Source: JAEUIA01 sp038330085 (GTDB lineage Bacteria; Planctomycetota; UBA1135; GCA-002686595). Taken from it: 64,000 nt of DNA. The DNA is taken from the NCBI GenBank assembly GCA_038330085.1, contig JBBQNP010000004.1, positions 1-64,000 of the forward strand, read 5' to 3'. Shown here in pieces: positions 50,449 to 59,523 of the stretch. The translations under genes were made by a program, and so were the position numbers. Numbering within the stretch: the stretch's first letter is position 1; every line of letters starts with the position of its first letter. Under the pieces are notes generated by a model. That model had not been told where the DNA came from. It saw only the letters and a list, made by a program, of their open reading frames with translations, and ran no database searches.

Positions 50449-51891
50449 ATGTCCCTTCCGCAGCGCATCTTCCTCGCCGCCTTGCTCGTGCTCGCCCCGC
50501 TCGCACTGGGTGTGACCGCACAATCCGACGAGCCCGGCGACTTCCAAAGCGAGCACCAGGCCGCGACCCTCGACCTCGTCAAGGGCATGCTGCACCTCGC
50601 GGACTGGTGCAACGAGAAGGAGCTCTTCCTCGAGCGCGACCGCATCTACCGCGCCGTCGTCGACATCGATCCGAACAACGCCGACGCGCGCAAGGGACTG
50701 CGCTACTCGCGCAAGTCCGACGGCAGTTGGCAGGAGCCCGCGCCGCGCGAGGCCAAGAACCGCAACGTGAAAGCGCTCGCGGAGGAATTGCCCGCGAAGC
50801 GCGCGGCGGTGGCCGAGCCCTTCGAGAAGCGCATGGTCGCGGCCTTCGGTGCGTACAACGTCGACGAACCGACGAAGCTCGCCGTCTACAAGGAGATCCT
50901 CGACGTCGATCCCGAAGACGCGCTCGTGCACACGTCGCTCGGCGAATCGCTGCTGGACGGAGCGTGGGTGCTGGCCGAGACGATGACCGCGAAGCAGCGC
51001 CGCACCGACATCAAAGCCGCAGCCCAAGCAGCACGCGACGACGTCGGCGAACTGAAGGAAGCGCCGCTCACCGACGCCGAGCGCGGCCTCGACATCAAGT
51101 GGACGCAAGCGATCCAGTCGAAGCACGTGCGCGTGCTCGGCACGGTGCCACCCACGGAAGCGCAGCAGATCGCGAAGAACTGCGAGGCCGCCGGCCGTTT
51201 CTTCCGCGCGGTGATGGACGCCGACACGCTGCACCGCGACGGCTTCACGGTCTACGACCTTGGCACTGTGAAGGACGGACAGGTCCTCTCCGACACGTTG
51301 CCCGGCGTCGATCCGGAGTTTCGCAAGTCGCTCAAGGGCTGCGTCGGCGCCATGATCGCAGGCCTGCCGGTCGTCGCTCAGTGGGACAAGGATCCCACGC
51401 GCCGCATCGACGGAGCGTCGCGCCAGACGCTCAGCGACTTCCTCTCGCGCACGTACGGTCTGACGCTGCAACCGGGCTGGGCGTGGGAAGGCATCTCGCT
51501 GTACTTGAACAGCGAGCTCGTCGGCACGCGCCTGACGTGGTTCATCCCGATGAAGCCCACGGAGGCGGGGCTCAAAGCTCTGCAGAAAAAGCTCCTCGTG
51601 CCGTCGACGGATTGGATGGCGGAGGCGAAGGCGATGTTGGCCGAGCCCGACCGACCCAAGCTCGCGGCGATGCTCGTCAAAGACGTCAACACGATGACCG
51701 TCAGGGATCTGCTCTACGCCTACGCGTTCTCCGCGTACCTGGTCGAAGGCCGGCCGACGGACGTGAGCACGGTCCTGCGGCGCATCAGCGGGAACAAGGC
51801 CCCGACGGCCGACGTCCTCGTGTCCGTGCTTCACATGGACGTCGAAACGCTCGAAGCGCGGGTCGACCGGTGGGTCGCCGAGCGTCGTTGA
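50449..51891 (+). CDS. Secreted TPR plus degenerate gluzincin-like protein, paralogue 1
   Basis: A 480-residue exported protein (signal MSLPQRIFLAALLVLAPLALG, cleavage near TAQ). Residues 35-95 have a TPR-like pair (CNEKELFLERDRIYRAVVD; DIDPNNADARKGLRY). The C-terminal half lines up with the next two genes: RQTLSDFLSRTYGL followed by GWAWEGISLYLNSEL near 360-395. That is the position of HExxH ... W-x-x-EG in DUF1570/peptidase MA-type proteins, but the HExxH histidines are absent. Not a working metalloprotease, as far as can be seen. Role unknown. Confidence 0.65.
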   Translation: MSLPQRIFLAALLVLAPLALGVTAQSDEPGDFQSEHQAATLDLVKGMLHLADWCNEKELFLERDRIYRAVVDIDPNNADARKGLRYSRKSDGSWQEPAPREAKNRNVKALAEELPAKRAAVAEPFEKRMVAAFGAYNVDEPTKLAVYKEILDVDPEDALVHTSLGESLLDGAWVLAETMTAKQRRTDIKAAAQAARDDVGELKEAPLTDAERGLDIKWTQAIQSKHVRVLGTVPPTEAQQIAKNCEAAGRFFRAVMDADTLHRDGFTVYDLGTVKDGQVLSDTLPGVDPEFRKSLKGCVGAMIAGLPVVAQWDKDPTRRIDGASRQTLSDFLSRTYGLTLQPGWAWEGISLYLNSELVGTRLTWFIPMKPTEAGLKALQKKLLVPSTDWMAEAKAMLAEPDRPKLAAMLVKDVNTMTVRDLLYAYAFSAYLVEGRPTDVSTVLRRISGNKAPTADVLVSVLHMDVETLEARVDRWVAERR

Positions 51892-52086
51892 TGCCGCACA
51901 GCCGTCGCTTGCCGAAGTTTTGCGACGCTCGCCCCGAAGAAACACCGGTTGATGTCGTTCTTCAGGGCCGTCTCGGGGATAAGGGGTTCGACTGTCACGG
52001 ACCCCGCGCCGGATTCCCCCGGACGTCGGTCCTCGCTACCGCCTGATGTCCGACCTGATTCCTAAGGTCGAGAGAGAGTCTTCCCG

Positions 52087-53634
52087 ATGCGTCCGAGCCC
52101 GCGCTCGACATCGTCGGCCCTCGCGGCCGTGCTCGTCGTTGCCGTCATCTGGATGAGCGCAAACGCGCGCGCTGGTTCAACGGCGTGCGAGTCCAGCCGA
52201 TCCGGCCTCGCCTCGGCGGCATCGACGACCGACGCGAACACTCAGACCCCGCCACCTGCTCCCGCGCCGCAAGACGCGCCCGCGGGTGATCCCGAGGCGG
52301 AGATCGCCGCCGCGCGCACCGCGCTCGTCACGCGCCTCGTGGCACTCGCGCAGTGGTGCCACAAGTCCGAGCTCTTCGAGGAGTGCGACAAGATCTGGAC
52401 GCAGGTCCTCGTGCTCGACGCGAAGAACATCGATGCGCACAAGGGCCTTGGACACTCACGCTCGGCCGACGGGGTCTGGCACGAGACGAACCGCCACGTC
52501 TACAAGAACCGCTCGACCAAGCTCCTGCCCGAGCTGCCCGCCAAGCGCGCCGAAGCGATGAAGCCTTTCTCCGAGGCGCTCGTCGCGCGCGCGAAGGAAG
52601 CCAAATCCGATGCGCTGCGCAACACGTACATCTCGGCCGTGCTCGCGCTGGACCCCGACGATCCGACCGTGCACGCGTTCCAGGGCGACGCGCGCGACGG
52701 TGAAAAATGGGTGCTGCCCGAATCGGTCGGCGCGAAGGATCGGCGCGCCGCGCTGAAGGAGCTCGTGCGCACGTCGCTCGAAACCGCACCCGAAACCAAG
52801 CCCGAAGCGACGCTCGAAAAGGACCCCAAGCCCGCGTTCCCGTGGAAGGTCAACCTCACCACCGGTTCCGTGCGCGTTTTCTCGACCGGCCCGGAAGAGG
52901 ACGCGAAACAGATCGCGCGCACGTGCACGTCCGCCAAGGCGATCCTGACCAAGCTCTTCGGCGAAGGCTTCGAGCTCCCGCCGCAGATGACGTTCTACGT
53001 GATCGATCCGAGCGAGAAGGAAGGGCTGCTCGCGACGTTCACCGGCGTCGACGAGACGGACCTCGCCAACATTCGCAAGCTCGAGGGTTCGGGCATCCCG
53101 CGTCGCCAGGACGTCGCGCTGTGGACGGGCAACAAGGCGCGCACGCTCGACATGGCCGTGCGTCAAACGCTGAGCTTCCTGTTCAACCGCGGCATCGGCC
53201 TCACGCCTTCCTGCGGGTGGGTGTGGGAAGGCTTCGGCATCTACCTGACGCGCGAGATCACGGGCACGCGGCTCACGTGGTTCATCCAGAACGACATGGG
53301 GCCGACGGCCGCGGCTTTGGGCGCGCTGAGGACCAAGCTGCGCGCGAACGACGCGAACTGGATGGCCGAGGGGTTGACGATCCTCTCGGCCGCCGACGCG
53401 CCGCAGCTCGCCGACGTGATGAAGTCGAGCCTCGCGAAGCTGACCGTGCGCGAGGCCGTGGTCGCGTACGTGCTCGCGGCCTATCTGGTCGAGGCCCGGC
53501 CCGACGTCATCAAGGAGTTCACCAAGCGATCGTCCGACGGCGAGCTGCCGGAAGCGATCACGAACTCACTCTTGTCGATGTCGCCGCAAGATCTGCAGAA
53601 GCGGCTCGTGCGTTGGCTCAACGAGCGCAAATGA
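52087..53634 (+). CDS. Secreted TPR plus degenerate gluzincin-like protein, paralogue 2
   Basis: A 515-residue paralogue of the preceding gene. It has a signal anchor (ALAAVLVVAVIWMSANARA), a Pro/Ala-rich linker and a TPR-like CHKSELFEECDKIWTQVL with LDAKNIDAHKGLGHSRSADG. The C-terminal half has VRQTLSFLFNRGIGLTPS and GWVWEGFGIYLTREITGTRLTWFI (core GWVWEGFGIYL). The WEG motif is kept but HExxH is absent. 195 bp separate it from paralogue 1; no gene is seen there. Confidence 0.65.
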   Translation: MRPSPRSTSSALAAVLVVAVIWMSANARAGSTACESSRSGLASAASTTDANTQTPPPAPAPQDAPAGDPEAEIAAARTALVTRLVALAQWCHKSELFEECDKIWTQVLVLDAKNIDAHKGLGHSRSADGVWHETNRHVYKNRSTKLLPELPAKRAEAMKPFSEALVARAKEAKSDALRNTYISAVLALDPDDPTVHAFQGDARDGEKWVLPESVGAKDRRAALKELVRTSLETAPETKPEATLEKDPKPAFPWKVNLTTGSVRVFSTGPEEDAKQIARTCTSAKAILTKLFGEGFELPPQMTFYVIDPSEKEGLLATFTGVDETDLANIRKLEGSGIPRRQDVALWTGNKARTLDMAVRQTLSFLFNRGIGLTPSCGWVWEGFGIYLTREITGTRLTWFIQNDMGPTAAALGALRTKLRANDANWMAEGLTILSAADAPQLADVMKSSLAKLTVREAVVAYVLAAYLVEARPDVIKEFTKRSSDGELPEAITNSLLSMSPQDLQKRLVRWLNERK

Positions 53635-53672
53635 TTTCGTCCGCAACCGTCGACCGACACCATCGAGTACGC

Positions 53673-54944
53673 ATGCAACGAGAACGCTGGATCCTCACCG
53701 CTCTGCTCTTTTTTTGCTGCGTTTCCCGCGCGCACGCCACGGACGTCGCGCTCACGTGGAAGGGCAAGACGTACAAGGCCGCAGCGCCCCCGCCCGACAT
53801 GCCCGCGGCGCAGAAGGAAGCCGTCCAACGGATCGAACCGTGGGCCGCGACGGCGAACTACCGACTCGACTTCGACGCACAGGGACGTGTGCTGCTCGTG
53901 ACGCCGAAAGAGCGCTCGCGTCTGGCGGATTCGCTGCGCGTCATTGCCAAGGCCGAATCGTGGTTCGACAACGCGCTCCCCGCCTCGGCGAGCGGCAAGG
54001 TCGCAGCACCCGCCGCCGCGCCCACCGCGCCCGCCGCACCCGGGCCCGCGCCGATCCCCGAAGACCCTGAAGCTCCGCCGCCGCGCGCGACCGGATCGGG
54101 CGACAACTCGACGCCTGCGACGCCGCAGACTTCGTGGGGCTCGGGCTCGATCGCGCCCGACACGATGACTGCCGTGCTCGTCGTGACGCGCAACGAAGAG
54201 GACTACCAGAACCTGGCCGACTCGCTCGCCAAGGGTCACGCGTACCTCGCCAACTGGCTCGTCGAGGCGCACAAGCAGACCGGGTTCACGCTCGAAGAAC
54301 CCTTGTGCGGCGCGTACGCGGAGAACGCCGCCGGACAAGAGGAGTGGAACGGCGATCACGAGCTGATGAACCGCGCGATCCAACTCCTGACCCTCCGGCG
54401 CTTCAGCCAACAGCCCAACTGGATCCTCCAAGGCGTCGCGTGGGAGTGCGAGATCGCGAGCGACGACCTCGTGTACTGCTTCCCCTTCCGCCACGAGTTC
54501 GTGTTCGCGGCCGAGCACGGCGGCTGGCCGACCGAGGTCAAGCGGCTGATGAAGAACAAGGACGCCGCCGACATCGCCGACCTCATGACGTGGAGGCGCG
54601 GCACCTGGGACGCCGACAGATCGAAGCTCTCATGGGGTCTCGTCCACCACTTGATTGGGCAGGGATCAGGCAAGCTGGCGGGCGCGCTCGTCGACCTGCG
54701 CGCGCAGCGCCTCTCCCTCGACCGTCGCGACACGGGCCCCGAGTCGTGGGAGCGCATCCCCGGCTTCGAGCTCCCCGCCGACGTGCAGACGACCGTCCTC
54801 CAAGCGCACTTCGGCCACGAAGTGATGAAGGACGCCGCCAACTCGATGCGCTCAGGCCACCTCACCGTGATCAAGGACCCCCCGCCGCCCAAGAACTCCC
54901 CGCCCGAGAAGCCGAAAGAGAAATCGACGGAGAAAAAGGGCTAG
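53673..54944 (+). CDS. Secreted degenerate gluzincin-like protein, more distant paralogue 3
   Basis: A 423-residue exported protein (signal MQRERWILTALLFFCCVSRAHA). A Pro/Ala-rich linker (about 105-150) follows a small N-terminal domain. In the C-terminal half GDHELMNRAIQLLTLRRF is followed by NWILQGVAWECEIASDD. The pattern is HExxN instead of HExxH and WxxQG instead of WxxEG, so the site is close to but short of a full zincin. The tail is Pro/Lys/Glu-rich. Third in a row of related genes. Confidence 0.65.
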   Translation: MQRERWILTALLFFCCVSRAHATDVALTWKGKTYKAAAPPPDMPAAQKEAVQRIEPWAATANYRLDFDAQGRVLLVTPKERSRLADSLRVIAKAESWFDNALPASASGKVAAPAAAPTAPAAPGPAPIPEDPEAPPPRATGSGDNSTPATPQTSWGSGSIAPDTMTAVLVVTRNEEDYQNLADSLAKGHAYLANWLVEAHKQTGFTLEEPLCGAYAENAAGQEEWNGDHELMNRAIQLLTLRRFSQQPNWILQGVAWECEIASDDLVYCFPFRHEFVFAAEHGGWPTEVKRLMKNKDAADIADLMTWRRGTWDADRSKLSWGLVHHLIGQGSGKLAGALVDLRAQRLSLDRRDTGPESWERIPGFELPADVQTTVLQAHFGHEVMKDAANSMRSGHLTVIKDPPPPKNSPPEKPKEKSTEKKG

Positions 54945-55048
54945 CAGCACGCTCAAAAAGGAGCGTCGCGAGGCGTCGTCCGCGAGCAAGGAAGGCGACG
55001 GAGCCACGGCGGCCTTCCTGGCCGCTGAGCACGTCGCGACGCGCCTGA

Positions 55049-55165
55049 CGCCGCAGCGCGAACGACGCCGCAGCCCGAACGACGCCGCAGCGCAAACGAC
55101 GCCCCAGCTCGAACACGCCCCAGCTCGAACACGCCGCAGCGCGAACGACGCCGCAGCAGCAACTT
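55049..55165. repeat. 17-bp tandem repeat array, about seven units
   Basis: Units read CGCCGCAGCGCGAACGA with small changes (GCCC, GCAA, CCCAGCTCGAACAC); one unit is 16 bp. The units are adjacent with no spacers. Located downstream of the third secreted paralogue. Confidence 0.8.
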
Positions 55166-55436
55166 CTTCAACGGGCCGCTACGCCCAAGGCCGTTCACGC
55201 AGCGCAAGCGCCCAAGAAAAAGGCACCCTCGCGGGAACCTCCGCCCTTTGATCGCGCGAAAGCCCGCGACGCACCCCAAGTTCCCGCCGCCCCTCGTTCC
55301 GCGCGCACCCGCCAACTGAACGGCCCGGCTGCAACCCCGCTCTACGCCGCAAAGTACCTCCGGCCCTCCAAAACGCACCTCGAGTCGATCCATTCCGCGC
55401 GCCGCGTTCCACTCCCTCACACCGCGCCCCCTTGAG

Positions 55437-55516
55437 CCGACCGGCGCGAGCCGACCGGTATTTCCGGGCGACTCGCGTCGGCCGGAACCGCGCCGTAGGC
55501 GCGGAACATCTTGCCG
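55437..55516. repeat. R2 dispersed repeat, copy 2
   Basis: Matches the copy at 12203 over its full length, with the best-kept half GTCGGCCGGAACCGCGC then GTAGGCGCGGAACAT and CTTGCCG. Includes a perfect hairpin CCGCGCC-GTA-GGCGCGG. Both copies read in the same orientation and lie upstream of a plus-strand gene. Confidence 0.8.
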
Positions 55517-55682
55517 CGCGCCTGGGGTTGCCGCGCTCGTCACGACGTCACGACGTCACCTCGTCACCGACAATACCCCCCCCGAAAAACACCTCCTCAC
55601 CCCCATTTTCCCCCGCCAGCCCAAGGCGCTCCGCCACTTCGCGAGGTAGAACCACGCGCGTCGTGAGCGACCCCACCCCTCC

Positions 55683-57074
55683 ATGCCGAGCGCCGATCCC
55701 GCCGACCGCTCCTCCCCGGAGCAAGACCTCGATCCGAACCTGGAGACACGCGTCGCAGTTGCGGACTTGCGTGACGCATGGCCGGTGCTCGATCCGGAAG
55801 CGCGCGTCGAGGGCTTTCGCTACCTGACCTCCAGCGACGCCGAGGAATTCTTCCTCGAGCTGTCCGCCTTCGATCGCGCGCAAGTGATCCTCGGACTCCC
55901 GGTCGCGGAGCAGCGCTGGTGGATCCGCGCACTTCCTCCCGACGACGTCGCCGACGTCATCCAGGAAGCCCCCAACGAAGCGCGCGGACGCATGCTCGCG
56001 CTGCTCGACGAGAGCTCGCGCCGCGAGATCGGCGCTCTCCTCGCGTACTCGGAAGACGAAGCCGGCGGGTTGATGAACCCGCGCTATGCGCGCTTGCGCC
56101 CCGACATGAGCGTCGACGAGGCGATCAGCTACTTGCGCCGACAAACGCGCGAGCGCATCGAGAGCATCTACTACGCCTACGTGCTCGACCAGCAGGTGCA
56201 CCTCCTCGGAGCCGTCTCATTTCGTCAGCTCATGATGGCGCGCGGCGATGCGCTCGTGCGCGACGTGATGGTCACCGACCTCGTCAGCGCGCCCGAGGAG
56301 ATGGACCAGGAGGCAGTGAGCCGTCTCTTCGCGCAGCACAACTTCCTCTCGCTGCCCGTCGTCGACCACGAAGGCCGTATGAAGGGCATCGTCACCGCCG
56401 ACGACATCGTCGACGTCGTGCGCGAGGAAGCGACCGAGGACATCCAGAAGATCGGTGGTACCGCGGCCCTCGATGCGCCCTATTTGCAGGTCGGCCTGGG
56501 CAACATGCTCAAGAAGCGCGGTGGCTGGCTCGTGCTTCTGTTCGTGGGCGAGATGCTCACCGCCAGCGCGATGGCGAGCTACCAGTCGGAGATCGAGCAC
56601 GCTTCGGTGCTCTCGTTGTTCATGCCGCTCATCATGTCGTCGGGCGGCAACAGCGGTTCTCAATCGAGCACGCTGGTCATCCGCGCGATCGCGCTGGGCG
56701 AAGTGCGTTTGCGCGACTGGTGGCGCGTGTTCCTGCGCGAGCTCGCCGCCGGCGGGGCGCTGGGCCTGATGCTCGGCCTGGTCGGGTTCTTCCGGATCTT
56801 CGTGTGGCAGCACATCTTCCACAACAAGGACGATCCGACCCAGGGCTACTACGGCGAGCATTGGCGGCTCATCGGCGCGACGGTGAGCGTGAGCGTGATG
56901 GGCGTCGTGCTGTGGGGCACGTTGTCGGGTGCGTTGTTGCCGTTCGTGCTCAAGCGCTTCAAGCTCGACCCCGCGACCGCGTCGGCTCCGCTCGTCGCGA
57001 CGCTGGTCGACGTCACCGGGTTGGTGCTCTACTTCTCGACGGCGATGCTGCTGTTGCGCGGGACGCTGCTGTAG
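55683..57074 (+). CDS. mgtE: MgtE family magnesium transporter
   Basis: A 463-residue protein with the standard MgtE layout: the superhelical N domain (about 30-140, LPPDDVADVIQEAPNEARG), two CBS domains (about 145-265, with LPVVDHEGRMKGIVTADDIVDVV in its VVDHEGRMKGIVTADD core) and five membrane helices (about 285-460). The pore signature is MSSGGNSGSQSSTLVIRAIALGE (given by GGNSGSQSSTL). Known: a Mg-gated Mg channel. The loop after helix 2 carries FHNKDDPTQGYYGEHW, longer than usual. It stands alone and is convergent with the next gene. Confidence 0.93.
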   Translation: MPSADPADRSSPEQDLDPNLETRVAVADLRDAWPVLDPEARVEGFRYLTSSDAEEFFLELSAFDRAQVILGLPVAEQRWWIRALPPDDVADVIQEAPNEARGRMLALLDESSRREIGALLAYSEDEAGGLMNPRYARLRPDMSVDEAISYLRRQTRERIESIYYAYVLDQQVHLLGAVSFRQLMMARGDALVRDVMVTDLVSAPEEMDQEAVSRLFAQHNFLSLPVVDHEGRMKGIVTADDIVDVVREEATEDIQKIGGTAALDAPYLQVGLGNMLKKRGGWLVLLFVGEMLTASAMASYQSEIEHASVLSLFMPLIMSSGGNSGSQSSTLVIRAIALGEVRLRDWWRVFLRELAAGGALGLMLGLVGFFRIFVWQHIFHNKDDPTQGYYGEHWRLIGATVSVSVMGVVLWGTLSGALLPFVLKRFKLDPATASAPLVATLVDVTGLVLYFSTAMLLLRGTLL

Positions 57075-57107
57075 GAATACCGAAGCACCGTCGCCTGTCG
57101 GCACGCG

Positions 57108-59513
57108 TCAGAGCGAGCGCAACAATCCGCTGACCGCGCTGCGCACGCGCGGATCCGCGATCACGGCGTCGTGAACCCCGATCGAATCGGCTTCGTCCGC
57201 GCTCGTCACGCGCCATGCGAACAGGCCGGCCAGTCGATCGTGCTGCTGCCACTCCCTCAGGCTACCGGCGAGCAACGTGAACTGCCGCGCTTGCCACGCG
57301 CGCGATGCCGTGCCGGATCCCAGGCTGCGCGCGGCTCCGTGCAGGTCCGGTGAGAAGCAGGCCTGCGTGAGGAGCACGCGCTTGTCCGCGGCGACGGACA
57401 CGCGGCCGAGCACGGCGAGCGTCAAGCCGACGTTCTGTCGGATCTCGAACATCGCGTCGTGATCGTCCCACGGATCGTCGAACTCGAGCGTCGGCACGAG
57501 TTGAAAGCCGATGAAGTCGAGATCGCGGAAGTACGCGATGCTCTCGAGTTCCTTCAGGGTTGTCGCGGAGTACACGAGCGCACCGGGGAATGCCGAACGC
57601 GCGAGCGAGATCACGCGCTTCCAGCCGTCGCGCTTCCAATCCGCTTCGGCCGCTACCGGCCGGCGCCCTTCCGCGTCCCGGCCGGAGATCGAGAGCAAGC
57701 CGCTGCCGACCGACAGCACGTCCGCCCCCGACAGCTCGGCCAGGAGTGCTGTGTGCTCGACGAAACGCGCATAACGTTCGAAAAAAGCGCTCCACTGCGC
57801 GTGGTCTCCGCGGCTCCACGTTCCGCTCCACGTGCCGGCATCGGCGGTCAAGAACTCGGGCGAGAGCAGCGTGCGCATCCCGGCCGCGCGCGCGCGAGCG
57901 AGCGCTGCGGCGACGCGCACGTCGCCGTCACGCAGTCCCAGCTCGAGCGTGTGCGCATCGTCGAAGAGTGCGGGCAATCCCGCCGAATCACAGGCGAACG
58001 CGGTGATGGAGAGTGCGTCGGCTCCGTCCGCTCGCGCCGCCTCGACCGCAGTGTCGAACGCGCGTGATCCCAGGCCGCGCCGCAAGCCGTCGCGCGCGTC
58101 GTACGCGGGCTCGCACGTCGCGACCCCGCGCATCATGGGCATCGCCAGCGCTGCGGCGTGCATGCGCGCGCGCACTTCCGTGTCGCTGATCGCCGCCGCC
58201 TGCGTGCGCACGCGCAACCACGCGTCGAACGCCGCATCGAGCTCGACCGTCGCGTCGATGCCGCGCGTTCCGTTCCAGACTTGGCGCACGAACGCCGGAC
58301 CGTTGCGCTCGCGCAGGAAACGCCACAGCGCGCCGCGCAGCGGGGAGATCACGTGAACCGAGGTGCGCTCGAGCGCCTGGGCGTCGATCAGGTCCGCGAT
58401 CCCGACGTGAGCGGACGACGCCGAGCCCGGGAGCACGCGCGCCAGCCACGCATCGAGATCGCGCCCCCACCAGGACCAAGCCGCGTCGACGCCCACAGCG
58501 TCGAGCATCCACGGTTGTGCCGGCGCGCCCAGCATCCTCCACGCGCCCGCGCGCGCGACCCCTGCGCCGCCGTCGTCCATCGACGCGGACACGAGCGCGT
58601 CGACCCCTCCGTCGCCGTTTCCTCCAGCGGGTTCGAAGCGCGACAACGAGCGCGGGTCACCGCTGGTGCAGTAGTCGTCGGCGCGCGACCACAGGCGCAC
58701 GTTCGCGGGCGGAATCACCGCGTCGGGGGCGCACCAGCTCGCGACGTTCTCGCGCGCAGCCACGCACGCACGGACGTACCGCGCGAGCACTTCGTCGGAG
58801 ATGTCGTTCGCCGATTGTCCGATCACGCCGGGCCCAAGTGCTGCGGTCGGACGCAGTTGCCGTTGCGCCGCGAGCTCTTGCCCGCCCAGGCGCACGAGGT
58901 CGGGCCGACGCGGCGTTCCTTCGATCTCGATCGGACCCGCGAGCGCCAAGTCGCCCGCGCGCACCACGCGGATCCACGGCTTCCAGCCCGGCATCAACGA
59001 GCCCGCGAGCTCGACCGCGGTCGCTACGTCGTTGGCGAACACGAGCGTGATGGGCAGACCGGGCCGCTGTGCGTCGGCGAACGTCGCGATCAAGCCGTCG
59101 TGCAGGCCCGCGAACTCGCGGTTGGCGTAACGGAACCTCGCGGTTCTCTCGCCGATGGGGCCCGTACCGACTGAGACGGTGACCCCGATCGACTGCACGA
59201 GGTTCAGCGCGGAGATCGACGCCGCCGTGCCGACGACGATGCGCGGTGCCGATCCCGAGTACGGCGTCGCGTGCACGACGGCCTCGAACTGCAGCGTGTC
59301 GCGCCGTCGCAGCCGTGCCGCCGCGCGCTCGAGCGGCTCGCGCGCGTCCTTCTCCTCGACGACGATCTCGAGCTCGCGCGCGCGCAGCAGGTTCTTCATG
59401 AGCGCGGCGCCTCCGCCCTCGCCCCCGCTTTGACCCACAGGCTCGACGCGCGTGCAGGCGACGAAGCCGGCGCACGCGACGAACAGCGCGATCGCAAGGG
59501 TCCGAACCGTCAT
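57108..59513 (-). CDS. Lipoprotein with C-terminal GH113-like TIM-barrel region
   Basis: An 801-residue protein from ATG 59513 with a lipobox (FVAC at about 19-22). Residues 40-190 and the central part are not recognised. From about 490 the sequence follows a glycosidase-like barrel: ADALSITAFACDS (strand), ARAAGMRTLLSPEF, ADVLSVGSGLLS, FPGALVYSATTLKELESI, YFRDLDFIGFQLVPTL and LTQACFSP. This order is like GH113/GTA-type barrels. Candidate acids are Glu in LSPEF and Asp in DLDFIGF, without proof. Gly-rich spacer after the lipobox. Confidence 0.6.
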   Translation of the reverse strand: MTVRTLAIALFVACAGFVACTRVEPVGQSGGEGGGAALMKNLLRARELEIVVEEKDAREPLERAAARLRRRDTLQFEAVVHATPYSGSAPRIVVGTAASISALNLVQSIGVTVSVGTGPIGERTARFRYANREFAGLHDGLIATFADAQRPGLPITLVFANDVATAVELAGSLMPGWKPWIRVVRAGDLALAGPIEIEGTPRRPDLVRLGGQELAAQRQLRPTAALGPGVIGQSANDISDEVLARYVRACVAARENVASWCAPDAVIPPANVRLWSRADDYCTSGDPRSLSRFEPAGGNGDGGVDALVSASMDDGGAGVARAGAWRMLGAPAQPWMLDAVGVDAAWSWWGRDLDAWLARVLPGSASSAHVGIADLIDAQALERTSVHVISPLRGALWRFLRERNGPAFVRQVWNGTRGIDATVELDAAFDAWLRVRTQAAAISDTEVRARMHAAALAMPMMRGVATCEPAYDARDGLRRGLGSRAFDTAVEAARADGADALSITAFACDSAGLPALFDDAHTLELGLRDGDVRVAAALARARAAGMRTLLSPEFLTADAGTWSGTWSRGDHAQWSAFFERYARFVEHTALLAELSGADVLSVGSGLLSISGRDAEGRRPVAAEADWKRDGWKRVISLARSAFPGALVYSATTLKELESIAYFRDLDFIGFQLVPTLEFDDPWDDHDAMFEIRQNVGLTLAVLGRVSVAADKRVLLTQACFSPDLHGAARSLGSGTASRAWQARQFTLLAGSLREWQQHDRLAGLFAWRVTSADEADSIGVHDAVIADPRVRSAVSGLLRSL

Positions 59514-59523
59514 CGTCCGGAGT

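Larger units (their letters stand above)
54945..55682. other. 738-bp non-coding region with tandem and dispersed repeats
   Basis: No reading frame here looks like a gene: the long minus-strand opening (about 54953-55543) translates the repeats into Arg-rich filler. It holds the 17-bp tandem array, an R2 copy and, just before mgtE, a mixed C-rich stretch. An mgtE promoter or riboswitch should be here, but I saw no M-box-like structure that I could support. Confidence 0.55.

Noticed and set aside
55049..55165. Tandem array considered as a CRISPR
   Set aside because: Units are 17 bp and directly adjacent; there are no unique spacers and no cas genes nearby.
54953..55543. Minus-strand frame of 196 codons between paralogue 3 and mgtE
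   Set aside because: It translates the 17-bp tandem array and R2 repeat; no start signal, no family likeness, Arg-rich composition.
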